Assembly: GCF_003719305.1 (NCBI RefSeq)
Contig: NZ_RARC01000030.1
Coordinates: 1-64,000 of the forward strand
Direction of reading: 5' to 3'
DNA from: Mycolicibacterium stellerae
GTDB taxonomy: Bacteria; Actinomycetota; Actinomycetes; Mycobacteriales; Mycobacteriaceae
Length of the DNA stretch: 64,000 nucleotides
The notes under the pieces were generated by a model. The model saw only the letters and a program-made list of their open reading frames with translations, did no database searches and was not told where the DNA came from. The position numbers and the translations under genes were made by a program. Shown here one piece after another: positions 1 through 6,843 of the stretch. Within the stretch, counting starts at the first letter, position 1. Every line of letters begins with the position of its first letter.

Positions 1-125
1 CGCCGCGTCAACTCGGCGATCGCGGCCAGCCGGCGCGCACCGGCGATCGCCTCCTGGCGCACCCCATCCTCGATCGCGGCGATGACGTCTGCATCGCTGG
101 CCGCCGCGAACTCCGAATCGAACAT
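1..125 (-). CDS. 13E12/DUF222-type HNH endonuclease, N-terminal fragment
   Basis: Only the first 41 or so codons are inside the window; the gene runs off the left edge. The visible peptide starts MFDSEF, followed by an Ala-rich helix with an ARRLAAIAEL segment. This is the usual start of the mycobacterial 13E12-repeat (DUF222) family, whose members carry a C-terminal HNH nuclease domain; that part is not visible here. The start codon lies inside a LexA-like box, as described for several M. tuberculosis 13E12 genes, so DNA-damage induction is likely. Family assignment rests on the N-terminus only. Confidence 0.7.
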   Translation of the reverse strand, partial: MFDSEFAAASDADVIAAIEDGVRQEAIAGARRLAAIAELTR

Positions 126-133
126 ATGTACGA
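118..133. promoter_or_regulatory. LexA/SOS-like box over the start codon of the 13E12 gene
   Basis: TCGAAC-ATAT-GTACGA matches the mycobacterial SOS box (TCGAAC-N4-GTTCGA) with one mismatch in the outer half-sites. Read on the minus strand, its last eight bases contain the ATG and second codon of the 13E12 gene. Confidence 0.6.
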
Positions 134-205
134 ATGTACTCTGAGTCCCAGACGAAACCACCAGGTCAACCGCTGCCTGTGGATGAAATTACGACTGTGG
201 ATAAC

Positions 206-706
206 TCAATCGGCGGGCCGCGAAAGGCGCACCAGCGGAATCGTGCGATCGCCCGCTCTGCCTTCATAGTCGCCGTAGCCGGCATACATATCGAGCGCGA
301 GGTCCCACGCTCGATCACGCTCGGCGGGGTCGGTGATTTCGGTGGCCATATAACTACCGCTGCGCGAGCCCGCGAGCACCTCCACCTTCGGGTTCGCGAC
401 CAAGTTCCGGTACCAGGCCGGGTGCGTCGTCCTGCCGTAGTTCGACGCGATCAAGATGAGATCATCGCCGTCGGTGAGGTACAGCAGCGGAAGCGTGCGC
501 GGCTGGCCGGTCTTGGCGCCCGTCGTCGTGAGCATCATGACGGGAACGGGGTACACCGAGCTGACCCGCCCTCCGGTGAGGCGCAGCAGCGGCGGGTCCA
601 GCCGCGGTGCGATCTGCTTCATGTACCAATCGCCGACCGGCATTCGCGCGAACTTCTCCAACGTTCGCTCGTACAGACCCATATGGCGACGCTGCTGGGG
701 GCTCAT
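206..706 (-). CDS. F420-dependent nitroreductase-family (DDN-like) protein
   Basis: A 166-residue protein of the deazaflavin-dependent nitroreductase (DDN/FDOR) family, small split-beta-barrel proteins that use F420H2. Family signatures are the TTGAKTGQPRTLPLLYL segment (about 61-77) and AWYRNLVANPKVEVL (about 97-111), which form the cofactor pocket. Length is typical. An internal Met at residue 9 is an equally possible start. The gene is followed at once by the end of the minus-strand MocR gene, which suggests co-transcription. The substrate cannot be told. Confidence 0.8.
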   Translation of the reverse strand: MSPQQRRHMGLYERTLEKFARMPVGDWYMKQIAPRLDPPLLRLTGGRVSSVYPVPVMMLTTTGAKTGQPRTLPLLYLTDGDDLILIASNYGRTTHPAWYRNLVANPKVEVLAGSRSGSYMATEITDPAERDRAWDLALDMYAGYGDYEGRAGDRTIPLVRLSRPAD

Positions 707-712
707 AGCCGA

Positions 713-2134
713 TTACCTTGCCAGCCCGGACGCCCTCAGGACCTGCAAAAGCGCATCAACGGCCGGGGTGAACGCGTGGTCCGCGGGCGCGGCGAAGCCG
801 ACGATGATCCCGTCGGGGTTCGGCACATCGGGACCGGCGAGTGGATGGCGCATGATTGCCAGGCCTTGCACCGTGATGCCTGCCTGGCCCGCGCGGCGCA
901 GCACTTCGTGTTCGGTCTCGTCGGGCAGGGTCAGGACGAGGTTCACGCCCGCCGAGAGACCGCTGATGCCGACGTCGAATCCGGACAACGCCTCGACGAG
1001 CGTGTCACGCCGTTTGCGGTAGCGCATCCGCATGCGTCGGATGTGTTTGTCGTAGCTACCGCGCGCGATGAAGTCCGCCATGGTCAGCTGTGTCAGGGCG
1101 TCGACGTAGAACTGCTGCCCACCCGCGGCGTCCAGCACCGCGTCAATCATGTTGTCCGGCACCACCATCCAGCCCAGCCGCAACGCCTGTGACAGGCTCT
1201 TGCTCGCCGATCCCATGTAGATCACCCGGTCCGGGCACAACGCCTGCAGGGCGCCGATCGGCTGGCGGTCGTACCGGAACTCGCCGTCGTAGTCGTCGTC
1301 GAAAACGTAACCACCGGTGCGCTGAGCCCAGTCGACGACGGCGGTGCGACGCTCGGCGTGCAGCGGCATTCCGAACGGGCTGTGGTGCGCAGGCGTCAAC
1401 AGCACCGCAGGGGTGTCCAAGCCGTCGAGTTCGTCGACTACCGCGCCACGTTCGTCGACGCCGATCGGCACCGTCGGCACGTCGAGTGCGGCGAGCGCGT
1501 CCCGGAAGATGAACAGCCCATAGGCCTCGACGGCGATCGGGCCCCGCCCGCGGAACACCTTTCCCAACAGTTCGACGGCATGGCGAACGCCTGCACACAC
1601 CACGACCGACTCCGCCGACGTGCGTACGCCACGGGCCCGGGTCAGATACTCGGCCAGCGCGTCACGCAACTCCGGTCGGCCGCGGGCATCACCCATGCGG
1701 AGGGCTTCGGTTGGTGCCGTCGACAGCGCCCTGCGGGCCGACGCCGCCCATTCGGTCCGCGGGAACTCCGACACGTCGGGGGAGCCGGCCATCAGGTTGT
1801 GCACCGGTGTCGCCCGCAGGCCGCGGCCCCGCGGGGGCGCCTGCGCTCCACCCGTGTTGAGCACCCAGGTCCCCGCGCCCTGCCGTGACGCCAACCAGCC
1901 TTCGTTGACGAGTTCGGCGTACGCCTCGGCCACCGTATTGCGTGACAATCCCAGGTCGGCGGCGAGACTGCGGGACGGCGGAAGTATGGAACCGGGGGCC
2001 AGTCGACCCGACCGCACGGCGTCGCGCAGCGCCCCGAGCAGGAGTTCTCGCGTGCCGCGCGCCCCCGGCTTGATGATCTCGCGTAGGTCGAGGTGCAGGT
2101 CGCGACTACCGGAATTGGCCCATGAAGTCACCAT
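713..2134 (-). CDS. MocR-type (GntR-HTH plus aminotransferase fold) regulator
   Basis: A 473-residue regulator with an N-terminal winged helix of GntR type (roughly residues 15-80, SLAADLGLSRNTVAEAY) and a C-terminal fold-I aminotransferase domain containing the PLP lysine in SASKSLSQALRLGW. MocR/PdxR proteins sense PLP or its adducts. The start at 2134 (MVTSWANSG) was chosen because longer in-frame versions would run into the divergent gene at 2181. The divergent carboxymuconolactone-decarboxylase-like gene is the natural target. An imperfect palindrome lies between the two. Confidence 0.85.
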   Translation of the reverse strand: MVTSWANSGSRDLHLDLREIIKPGARGTRELLLGALRDAVRSGRLAPGSILPPSRSLAADLGLSRNTVAEAYAELVNEGWLASRQGAGTWVLNTGGAQAPPRGRGLRATPVHNLMAGSPDVSEFPRTEWAASARRALSTAPTEALRMGDARGRPELRDALAEYLTRARGVRTSAESVVVCAGVRHAVELLGKVFRGRGPIAVEAYGLFIFRDALAALDVPTVPIGVDERGAVVDELDGLDTPAVLLTPAHHSPFGMPLHAERRTAVVDWAQRTGGYVFDDDYDGEFRYDRQPIGALQALCPDRVIYMGSASKSLSQALRLGWMVVPDNMIDAVLDAAGGQQFYVDALTQLTMADFIARGSYDKHIRRMRMRYRKRRDTLVEALSGFDVGISGLSAGVNLVLTLPDETEHEVLRRAGQAGITVQGLAIMRHPLAGPDVPNPDGIIVGFAAPADHAFTPAVDALLQVLRASGLAR

Positions 2135-2141
2135 GGGATTG

Positions 2142-2157
2142 AACCATGTATATGGGT
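2142..2157. promoter_or_regulatory. Candidate operator between MocR and CMD genes
   Basis: AACCAT-GTAT-ATGGGT is an inverted repeat with one mismatch in six. It lies in the 46-bp divergent gap. CCATG also recurs at 2119, 2131 and 2144, a spacing of 12-13 bp, so a direct-repeat MocR site is an alternative reading. Confidence 0.35.
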
Positions 2158-2180
2158 CTATTCGCTCTACTCTCGAAGAC

Positions 2181-2651
2181 ATGACACAGACACTCGAAAC
2201 CCAGAAGGTCGCCGACAAGCGACTGAAGATCTACAAGTCCTCGCCGGAGTTGCTCGACGCGATGATGGCGCTGAGCACCGCGTCCGCCAGGGATGTCGAG
2301 CCCGAACTCGGCGAGCTCATCAAGATCCGCGCCTCGCAGATCAACCACTGCGCGTTCTGCCTCAACATGCACCTCGTCGACGCCCGCAAGCACGGTGTCA
2401 GCGAGCAGAAGCTGGACGTGCTCGCCGCGTGGGAGGAGGCGGGTGACCTGTTCAGCGAGAGGGAGCGTGCGGCACTCGCCCTCACCGAGGCGATCACCGA
2501 GATCGCCGATGGAGTCCCCGATGACGTGTACGCCCGGGCCGCCGAGGTCTTCGACGACCGCGAGCTCGGCCAGGTCATCGCGATGGCCGTGACGATCAAC
2601 GCGTGGAACCGAATCAACGTGACGGTCCGCACGGCGGTGCCCCGCCGCTGA
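2181..2651 (+). CDS. Carboxymuconolactone decarboxylase / AhpD-like protein
   Basis: A 156-residue all-helical protein of the CMD/AhpD family. The redox motif is CAFCLNMH (around residues 53-60), the CxxCxxxH arrangement of AhpD-like alkylhydroperoxidases. The preceding ELIKIRASQINHC segment is also typical. The start at 2181 gives the normal family length. It is transcribed divergently from a MocR regulator, a common pairing in actinobacteria, and is probably controlled by it. A peroxidase-type role is inferred from the family; the physiological substrate is unknown. Confidence 0.85.
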   Translation: MTQTLETQKVADKRLKIYKSSPELLDAMMALSTASARDVEPELGELIKIRASQINHCAFCLNMHLVDARKHGVSEQKLDVLAAWEEAGDLFSERERAALALTEAITEIADGVPDDVYARAAEVFDDRELGQVIAMAVTINAWNRINVTVRTAVPRR

Positions 2652-2662
2652 TACTGAAGGGG

Positions 2663-3403
2663 ATGGACACCCGGTCCGGTGCGGAGATCGTCGTCAACGG
2701 CGACGTGGTCGACAAACTGCATCGGCCGGGCACAAACCCGATCGCATTGCGAACCCGGCTCCGAATCGCCGCGGAGTCGGGTTCTTTTCTGTCTCCGCTC
2801 AGCACGTCCCCACAGCCGGTGGATGCGCGGTGGCGCACTAGCTGGCCACGGGTGGAAACCGTTGTGCCACAACCCGACCACTTGCCGTGGGCCGAGGCGG
2901 GTCGGCTACTCGCGCAACTGCACACCGAATCGATGCCGGCGCGGGTGCCGCCGCACGGGTGGCCGCAGCGGCTACGACGTGCCGTCGACATTGCCCGCGA
3001 ACACGACGTCATCCGTCAAGCGGCCGCCGCATTGCCCGCCGCGGCCTGGCGCGGTGGCTCATCGGGCCGGCCGTCGACGTTGGTGCACGGCGACTGGCAT
3101 CTGGGCCAGCTCGGCAGGCGATCAGCGACCGAGCCGTGGCTGCTGATCGATGTCGACGATCTCGGTGTCGGCGATCCGGCATGGGATCTCGCCCGCCCCG
3201 CCGGCTTCTGGGCCGCGGGCCTGATCCCCGACGACGACTGGACGCAGTTCCTCAACGCGTACCGCGACGCGACCGGCCCCGCGCTGCCCGACGGCGACCC
3301 GTGGCCGGTGCTCGAGCCGTTCGCGCGAGCGGCTGTCGTGGCGGCCGCAGCCAATCATCCCGACGATGACCTGCTCGTCGCGGCGTGCGCCAGGATGGGC
3401 TAG
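2663..3403 (+). CDS. Aminoglycoside-phosphotransferase-fold (APH) family protein
   Basis: About 246 residues with the APH kinase catalytic loop HGDWHLGQLG (around 147-156) and the metal-binding segment LIDVDDLGVGDPAWDLA. The start at 2663 (MDTRSG) follows a GAAGGGG stretch. The N-lobe is short for a kinase, so ATP-binding elements may be reduced. It lies 11 nt after the CMD gene and may be co-transcribed. Its stop overlaps that of the convergent zinc-ribbon gene in a shared CTAG. Members of this family phosphorylate many small molecules; the substrate is unknown and antibiotic resistance should not be assumed. Confidence 0.75.
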   Translation: MDTRSGAEIVVNGDVVDKLHRPGTNPIALRTRLRIAAESGSFLSPLSTSPQPVDARWRTSWPRVETVVPQPDHLPWAEAGRLLAQLHTESMPARVPPHGWPQRLRRAVDIAREHDVIRQAAAALPAAAWRGGSSGRPSTLVHGDWHLGQLGRRSATEPWLLIDVDDLGVGDPAWDLARPAGFWAAGLIPDDDWTQFLNAYRDATGPALPDGDPWPVLEPFARAAVVAAAANHPDDDLLVAACARMG

Positions 3404-3732
3404 CTGGAGAAGAACAGCCTGCCGAAGCCCTGCTTGCGGTAGTGCTTGTTGCCGCGGTGCCCCCAGCCCGGGCCGTAGTCGTACCCGTAACCGGGCTGCT
3501 GTTGCGGGGGCGGCGGTGGCGGTGCGGCCGAGACGAACCGGTTCTCCATCTGGGTGAGCGATTCGAGCTCGCCGAAGTCCAGGAAGATGCCCTTGCAGGT
3601 GTCGCACTGCTCGAGGTGGATGCCGTTGCGTTCGTAGGTCTTCATCACCCCTGCACACTTCGGGCACAGCAGCATGTTGCCTGTAGCTGCAGGGGGCGGG
3701 GCCTTCGGGGGTTCATACGGCGGGATGGTCAT
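3400..3732 (-). CDS. TFIIB-type zinc-ribbon protein
   Basis: A 110-residue protein with a zf-TFIIB type ribbon: LCPKCAGVMK (residues 22-31) and LEQCDTCKGIFLDFGELE (about 40-57) supply four cysteines. A disordered Pro/Gln/Gly/Tyr-rich region follows, then a basic tail ending KQGFGRLFFSS. Such short proteins are widespread and of unknown function. It is the last gene on the minus strand after wzm, with a 43-nt gap, so it may be read from the galactan exporter operon. Confidence 0.75.
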   Translation of the reverse strand: MTIPPYEPPKAPPPAATGNMLLCPKCAGVMKTYERNGIHLEQCDTCKGIFLDFGELESLTQMENRFVSAAPPPPPPQQQPGYGYDYGPGWGHRGNKHYRKQGFGRLFFSS

Positions 3733-3775
3733 GGTTCATTAACGCGCGGGCATCCTGTGAAGTGCCTGAAATCGG

Positions 3776-4606
3776 CTAAACCCAGTACGGCACGCGCGCG
3801 CGGTACTGCCGCATGGCGATCCCGGCGAAGACCCAGCCGACAACGGTCAGCACCAGTACCACCACCCAGTGCCGTAGCTCCTGCTCCGCACCGAGCAGCG
3901 GCGCCCGCACGATGTCGAGGTAGTGCAGCAGCGGGTTGAGCTCGACGATCTTGGCCCACTTGCCTGCGCCCTGCTGCTCGAGTGTCGCCTCGTTCCAGAT
4001 GATCGGCGTCATGAAGAACAGCAGCTGCACGAGGCTGAACAACAGCGGGCTGATGTCGCGGTAGCGGGTGGACAGGATGCCGAAGCACAGCGACACCCAC
4101 ACGCAGTTGAGCACGATCAGACCAAGCGCAGGGATGACCGCGAGGTCGGCCCACGACCACGGCTTGGGGAAGACGATCGCGATCACCACGAAGATCACGA
4201 TGTTGTGCGCGAACAGGATGATCTGCCGCCAAACCAGCCGATAGACGTGCACCGACAACGGCGTCGGCAGCTGTTTGATCAAGCCCTCGTTGGCGACGAA
4301 CACGTCGGCGCCCTCGATGATGGCCGCGTTGATCAGGTTCCAGATGATCAGGCCGAGCGTGACGTAGGGCAGGTGCTCGGACAGCTCGAGCTTGAACAGC
4401 TTCGAATACAGCCCGCCCATCGCGATCGCTGTGACGCCCGTCGCGATGGTGATCCAGAACGGCCCGAGCACCGACCGGCGGTAGCGCTGCTTTATGTCCT
4501 GCCAACCCAGGTGTGCCCACAGCTCGCGGCGCGCGAACCCGTCGACGAGGTCACGCCGCGCCCGCGACATCGTCCTCGACTGTGCAGCCGCATCGGTGAA
4601 CGTCAT
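3776..4606 (-). CDS. wzm: Galactan ABC exporter permease Wzm (Rv3783/RfbD-like)
   Basis: A 276-residue ABC-2 type permease with about six membrane segments. The cytoplasmic N-terminal segment before TM1 contains RRELWAHLGWQDIKQRYRRSVLGPFW, typical of polysaccharide exporters. In mycobacteria Wzm pairs with Wzt to move the lipid-linked galactan precursor of arabinogalactan across the inner membrane. The start at 4606 (MTFTDAAAQS) overlaps the glfT1 stop by 4 nt (ATGA), so the two are translationally coupled. Gene order wzt-glfT1-wzm matches Rv3781-Rv3783. Confidence 0.92.
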   Translation of the reverse strand: MTFTDAAAQSRTMSRARRDLVDGFARRELWAHLGWQDIKQRYRRSVLGPFWITIATGVTAIAMGGLYSKLFKLELSEHLPYVTLGLIIWNLINAAIIEGADVFVANEGLIKQLPTPLSVHVYRLVWRQIILFAHNIVIFVVIAIVFPKPWSWADLAVIPALGLIVLNCVWVSLCFGILSTRYRDISPLLFSLVQLLFFMTPIIWNEATLEQQGAGKWAKIVELNPLLHYLDIVRAPLLGAEQELRHWVVVLVLTVVGWVFAGIAMRQYRARVPYWV

Positions 4607-5502
4607 GGCTTCTCGAACCTCTCGCGCCTGCCCAAGCGCCGCAATCGAAGCCACTCTCGTAGCCCTGCGGGGTCCCTCCGGGTCACGAGAAAGTACCAGC
4701 CGTAACGCAGCCACTCCTGAAGCAGGAGCTTGCGCATTCCCGGTTGAGACTGCAGATAGCCCCTATTGCGGTAGGTGTAGTGCCGCTTGGTCGGATTGTC
4801 TGGATACTGCGCGTGCATGCGCCCACCCAGAATGGGCTTGAATTCGTCGCCGCCCTGCGGGTGCAGGTATATCGCGTGCAGGCAGGTGCCGAACGGAAGC
4901 CCGGACCGGAGAAGTCGACGGTGCAGTTCGGTTTCGTCACCGCGGAAGAACAGCCGCAGATCCGGTACACCGGTGGACTCGAGCGTGGCAGCGCGAAAGA
5001 GCGCGCCGTTGAACAGGTGCGCGATGTTCGGCATCAAGTCCGGTAGCACCGAGTCCGTGCGTAATTCGCTCACCCTGCGACGCCACACCAGGCCGCGTCG
5101 CAACGGGAACGCCAGACGCTCCGGGTCGTCGAGGTCGCAGATCATCGGCGAGACCTCTGCCAGTCCGTGCCTCTCGGCGCACGCCAACAAGGTCGCAAGC
5201 ACCTCGGCGTCCTGCGGGCGGCCGTCGTCGTCGGCCAGCCAGACCCAGTCGGCCCCTAGCGCGAGTGCGTGCAGCATGCCCAGCGCGAAACCGCCTGCGC
5301 CACCGAGGTTTCGGCGGGAGCCGAGATAGGTGGTCGGCACCGGCTGGCCGGCCACCAGATCGCGCACGCGCTCGTCGTGATCGTTGTCGACGACGATGAG
5401 GTGGTCGACAGCGCGGCTCTGGGCGGTCAGCGCGTCCAGAGATTTGGTCAGCTCGTCGGGACGCCGATGCGTGACCACCACGGCGATGACGGTGTCGGTC
5501 AT
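4603..5502 (-). CDS. glfT1: Galactofuranosyltransferase GlfT1 (Rv3782-like)
   Basis: A 299-residue GT2-family enzyme. The N-terminus VIAVVVTHRRPDEL is the nucleotide-sugar fold start, NLGGAGGF is the GlfT-type loop, and DDDGRPQ (about 95-101) is the metal-binding DXD motif. GlfT1 adds the first two galactofuranose residues to the rhamnosyl-GlcNAc-PP-decaprenol linker. Length fits the family (about 300). The start at 5502 overlaps the wzt stop by 4 nt, and its own stop overlaps the wzm start, giving a coupled three-gene unit. Confidence 0.93.
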   Translation of the reverse strand: MTDTVIAVVVTHRRPDELTKSLDALTAQSRAVDHLIVVDNDHDERVRDLVAGQPVPTTYLGSRRNLGGAGGFALGMLHALALGADWVWLADDDGRPQDAEVLATLLACAERHGLAEVSPMICDLDDPERLAFPLRRGLVWRRRVSELRTDSVLPDLMPNIAHLFNGALFRAATLESTGVPDLRLFFRGDETELHRRLLRSGLPFGTCLHAIYLHPQGGDEFKPILGGRMHAQYPDNPTKRHYTYRNRGYLQSQPGMRKLLLQEWLRYGWYFLVTRRDPAGLREWLRLRRLGRRERFEKP

Positions 5503-6299
5503 GTGGCTTCGCGGGCGTTCTCTTCGAGCACCTCGCGCACATGGTGGGCGGCGTCCTCGCCCTCGTATGCGCGCACCACCTCCTCGATACCGCCCGCCAT
5601 CTTGATGGTGCCGTGGTCGATCCACATCGCGGTCGTGCACAGCCGGGCCAGGAACTCGTTGGAGTGGCTGGCGAAGACGAGAATGCCGGAGCGTTCGACC
5701 AGGCCCTTCAGCCGCGACTGCGCCTTCTTGAGGAATTCGGCGTCGACGGCCCCGATGCCCTCGTCGAGCAGAAGGATCTCGGGGTCGATGCTGGTGACCA
5801 CGCCCATCGCCAGCCGAACCCTCATGCCGGTGGAGTACGTGCGCAGCGGCATCGACAGGTAGTCGCCGAGCTCGGTGAACTCGGCGATCTCGTCCACCTT
5901 GGCCACCATCTGCTTACGCGTCTGACCCAGGAACAGGCCGCGGATGATGATGTTCTCGAAACCCGATATCTCGGGGTCCATGCCGACGCCGAGATCGAAT
6001 ATCGGTGCGACGCGACCCGTCACGGTCGCGACGCCGCGGGTCGGCTCGTAGATGCCCGACAGCAGGCGCAGCAGCGTCGACTTGCCCGCACCGTTGTGGC
6101 CGACCAGACCAACGCGGTCGCCAAGCTCCAGCGACATCGTGATGTCCCGCAGCGCCTCGATGACGACGACGTTGGACTCGTTGCGTCCGATCGTGCCGCC
6201 CGCCTTGCCGAGGAACGCCTTCTTCAGGGAGCGTGCCTTCGCGTCGAAGATGGGGAACTCCACCCACGCGTTGCGCGTCTCGATATGTGGTGCTGCCAC
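5499..6299 (-). CDS. wzt: Galactan ABC exporter ATPase Wzt (Rv3781/RfbE-like)
   Basis: A 266-residue ABC ATPase. Walker A is GHNGAGKST (67-75), the signature is YSTGMRVRLAMG, Walker B is EILLLDEG, and the switch His lies in FASHSNEF. The N-terminal extension WVEFPIFDAKARSLKKAF is characteristic of O-antigen/galactan exporter ATPases. There is no C-terminal carbohydrate-binding domain, as in the mycobacterial protein. It partners with Wzm. It begins 11 nt after the bpa stop, so the operon continues across both. Confidence 0.93.
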   Translation of the reverse strand: MAAPHIETRNAWVEFPIFDAKARSLKKAFLGKAGGTIGRNESNVVVIEALRDITMSLELGDRVGLVGHNGAGKSTLLRLLSGIYEPTRGVATVTGRVAPIFDLGVGMDPEISGFENIIIRGLFLGQTRKQMVAKVDEIAEFTELGDYLSMPLRTYSTGMRVRLAMGVVTSIDPEILLLDEGIGAVDAEFLKKAQSRLKGLVERSGILVFASHSNEFLARLCTTAMWIDHGTIKMAGGIEEVVRAYEGEDAAHHVREVLEENAREAT

Positions 6300-6310
6300 C
6301 CAGACCGCCG

Positions 6311-6826
6311 CTACAGGTACTGCCCGGTCCCGGGCGCGGTGGGCCCGCGCTGACCGGGCGCGCTCATGCCGGGGGGCAATGCACCCTGGCGCATCTGCTC
6401 CAGCTGCTGACGGGCCGCCATCTGCTGGGCGAACAGCGCGGTCTGGATGCCGTGGAACAGCCCCTCCAGCCAGCCCACCAGCTGCGCCTGAGCGATTCGC
6501 AGCTCGGCGTCCGAGGGAACGGAGTCCTCGGTGAACGGCAGGGTCAGTCGCTCCAGTTCGTCACGGAGTTCGGGTGCCAGCCCGTCCTCTAGCTCGCGGA
6601 TGCTCGTCTTGTGGATATCGCGCAGCTTGGTGCGGCTGGCGTCGTCCAGGGGTGCGGCTCGGACCTCCTCCAACAGCTGCTTGATCATCGTGCCGATGCG
6701 CATCACCTTGGCAGGCTGCTCGACCAGATCGGTCAGCGACTTGCCGTCGGCATCATCGCCTGGCTGCACTATCGGCCCATCGCCGCCGATGATCTCGATG
6801 TTGTCGTCGTCGGTGTTCGCACTCAT
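6311..6826 (-). CDS. bpa: Bacterial proteasome activator Bpa (Rv3780-like)
   Basis: About 171 residues from the start at 6826 (MSANTDDD); an in-frame ATG at 6838 is possible. The core from SLTDLVEQPAKVMRIGTMIK through LVGWLEGLFHGIQTALFAQQ is almost the known Bpa (PafE) four-helix bundle. The C-terminus ends GQYL, the motif that docks into the 20S proteasome alpha ring and opens its gate for ATP-independent degradation. The gene sits inside the arabinogalactan export operon, as in M. tuberculosis. The link between proteolysis and galactan export is positional only. Confidence 0.93.
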   Translation of the reverse strand: MSANTDDDNIEIIGGDGPIVQPGDDADGKSLTDLVEQPAKVMRIGTMIKQLLEEVRAAPLDDASRTKLRDIHKTSIRELEDGLAPELRDELERLTLPFTEDSVPSDAELRIAQAQLVGWLEGLFHGIQTALFAQQMAARQQLEQMRQGALPPGMSAPGQRGPTAPGTGQYL

Positions 6827-6843
6827 TCCGCTCCGCATTTCCC

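Noticed and set aside
134..1192. Long plus-strand open frame of 352 codons
   Set aside because: It is antisense to two clear minus-strand genes (DDN-like and MocR). Its composition is Arg/His/Val-rich with no domain, typical of a high-GC shadow frame.
2663..3403. APH gene as an aminoglycoside-resistance determinant
   Set aside because: The APH fold covers many small-molecule kinases. The N-lobe is short, and nothing in the context indicates resistance.
3400..3403. Shared CTAG stop overlaps between convergent genes (also at 24095-24098)
   Set aside because: CTAG stops shared by convergent genes are common in compact high-GC genomes and need no special explanation.
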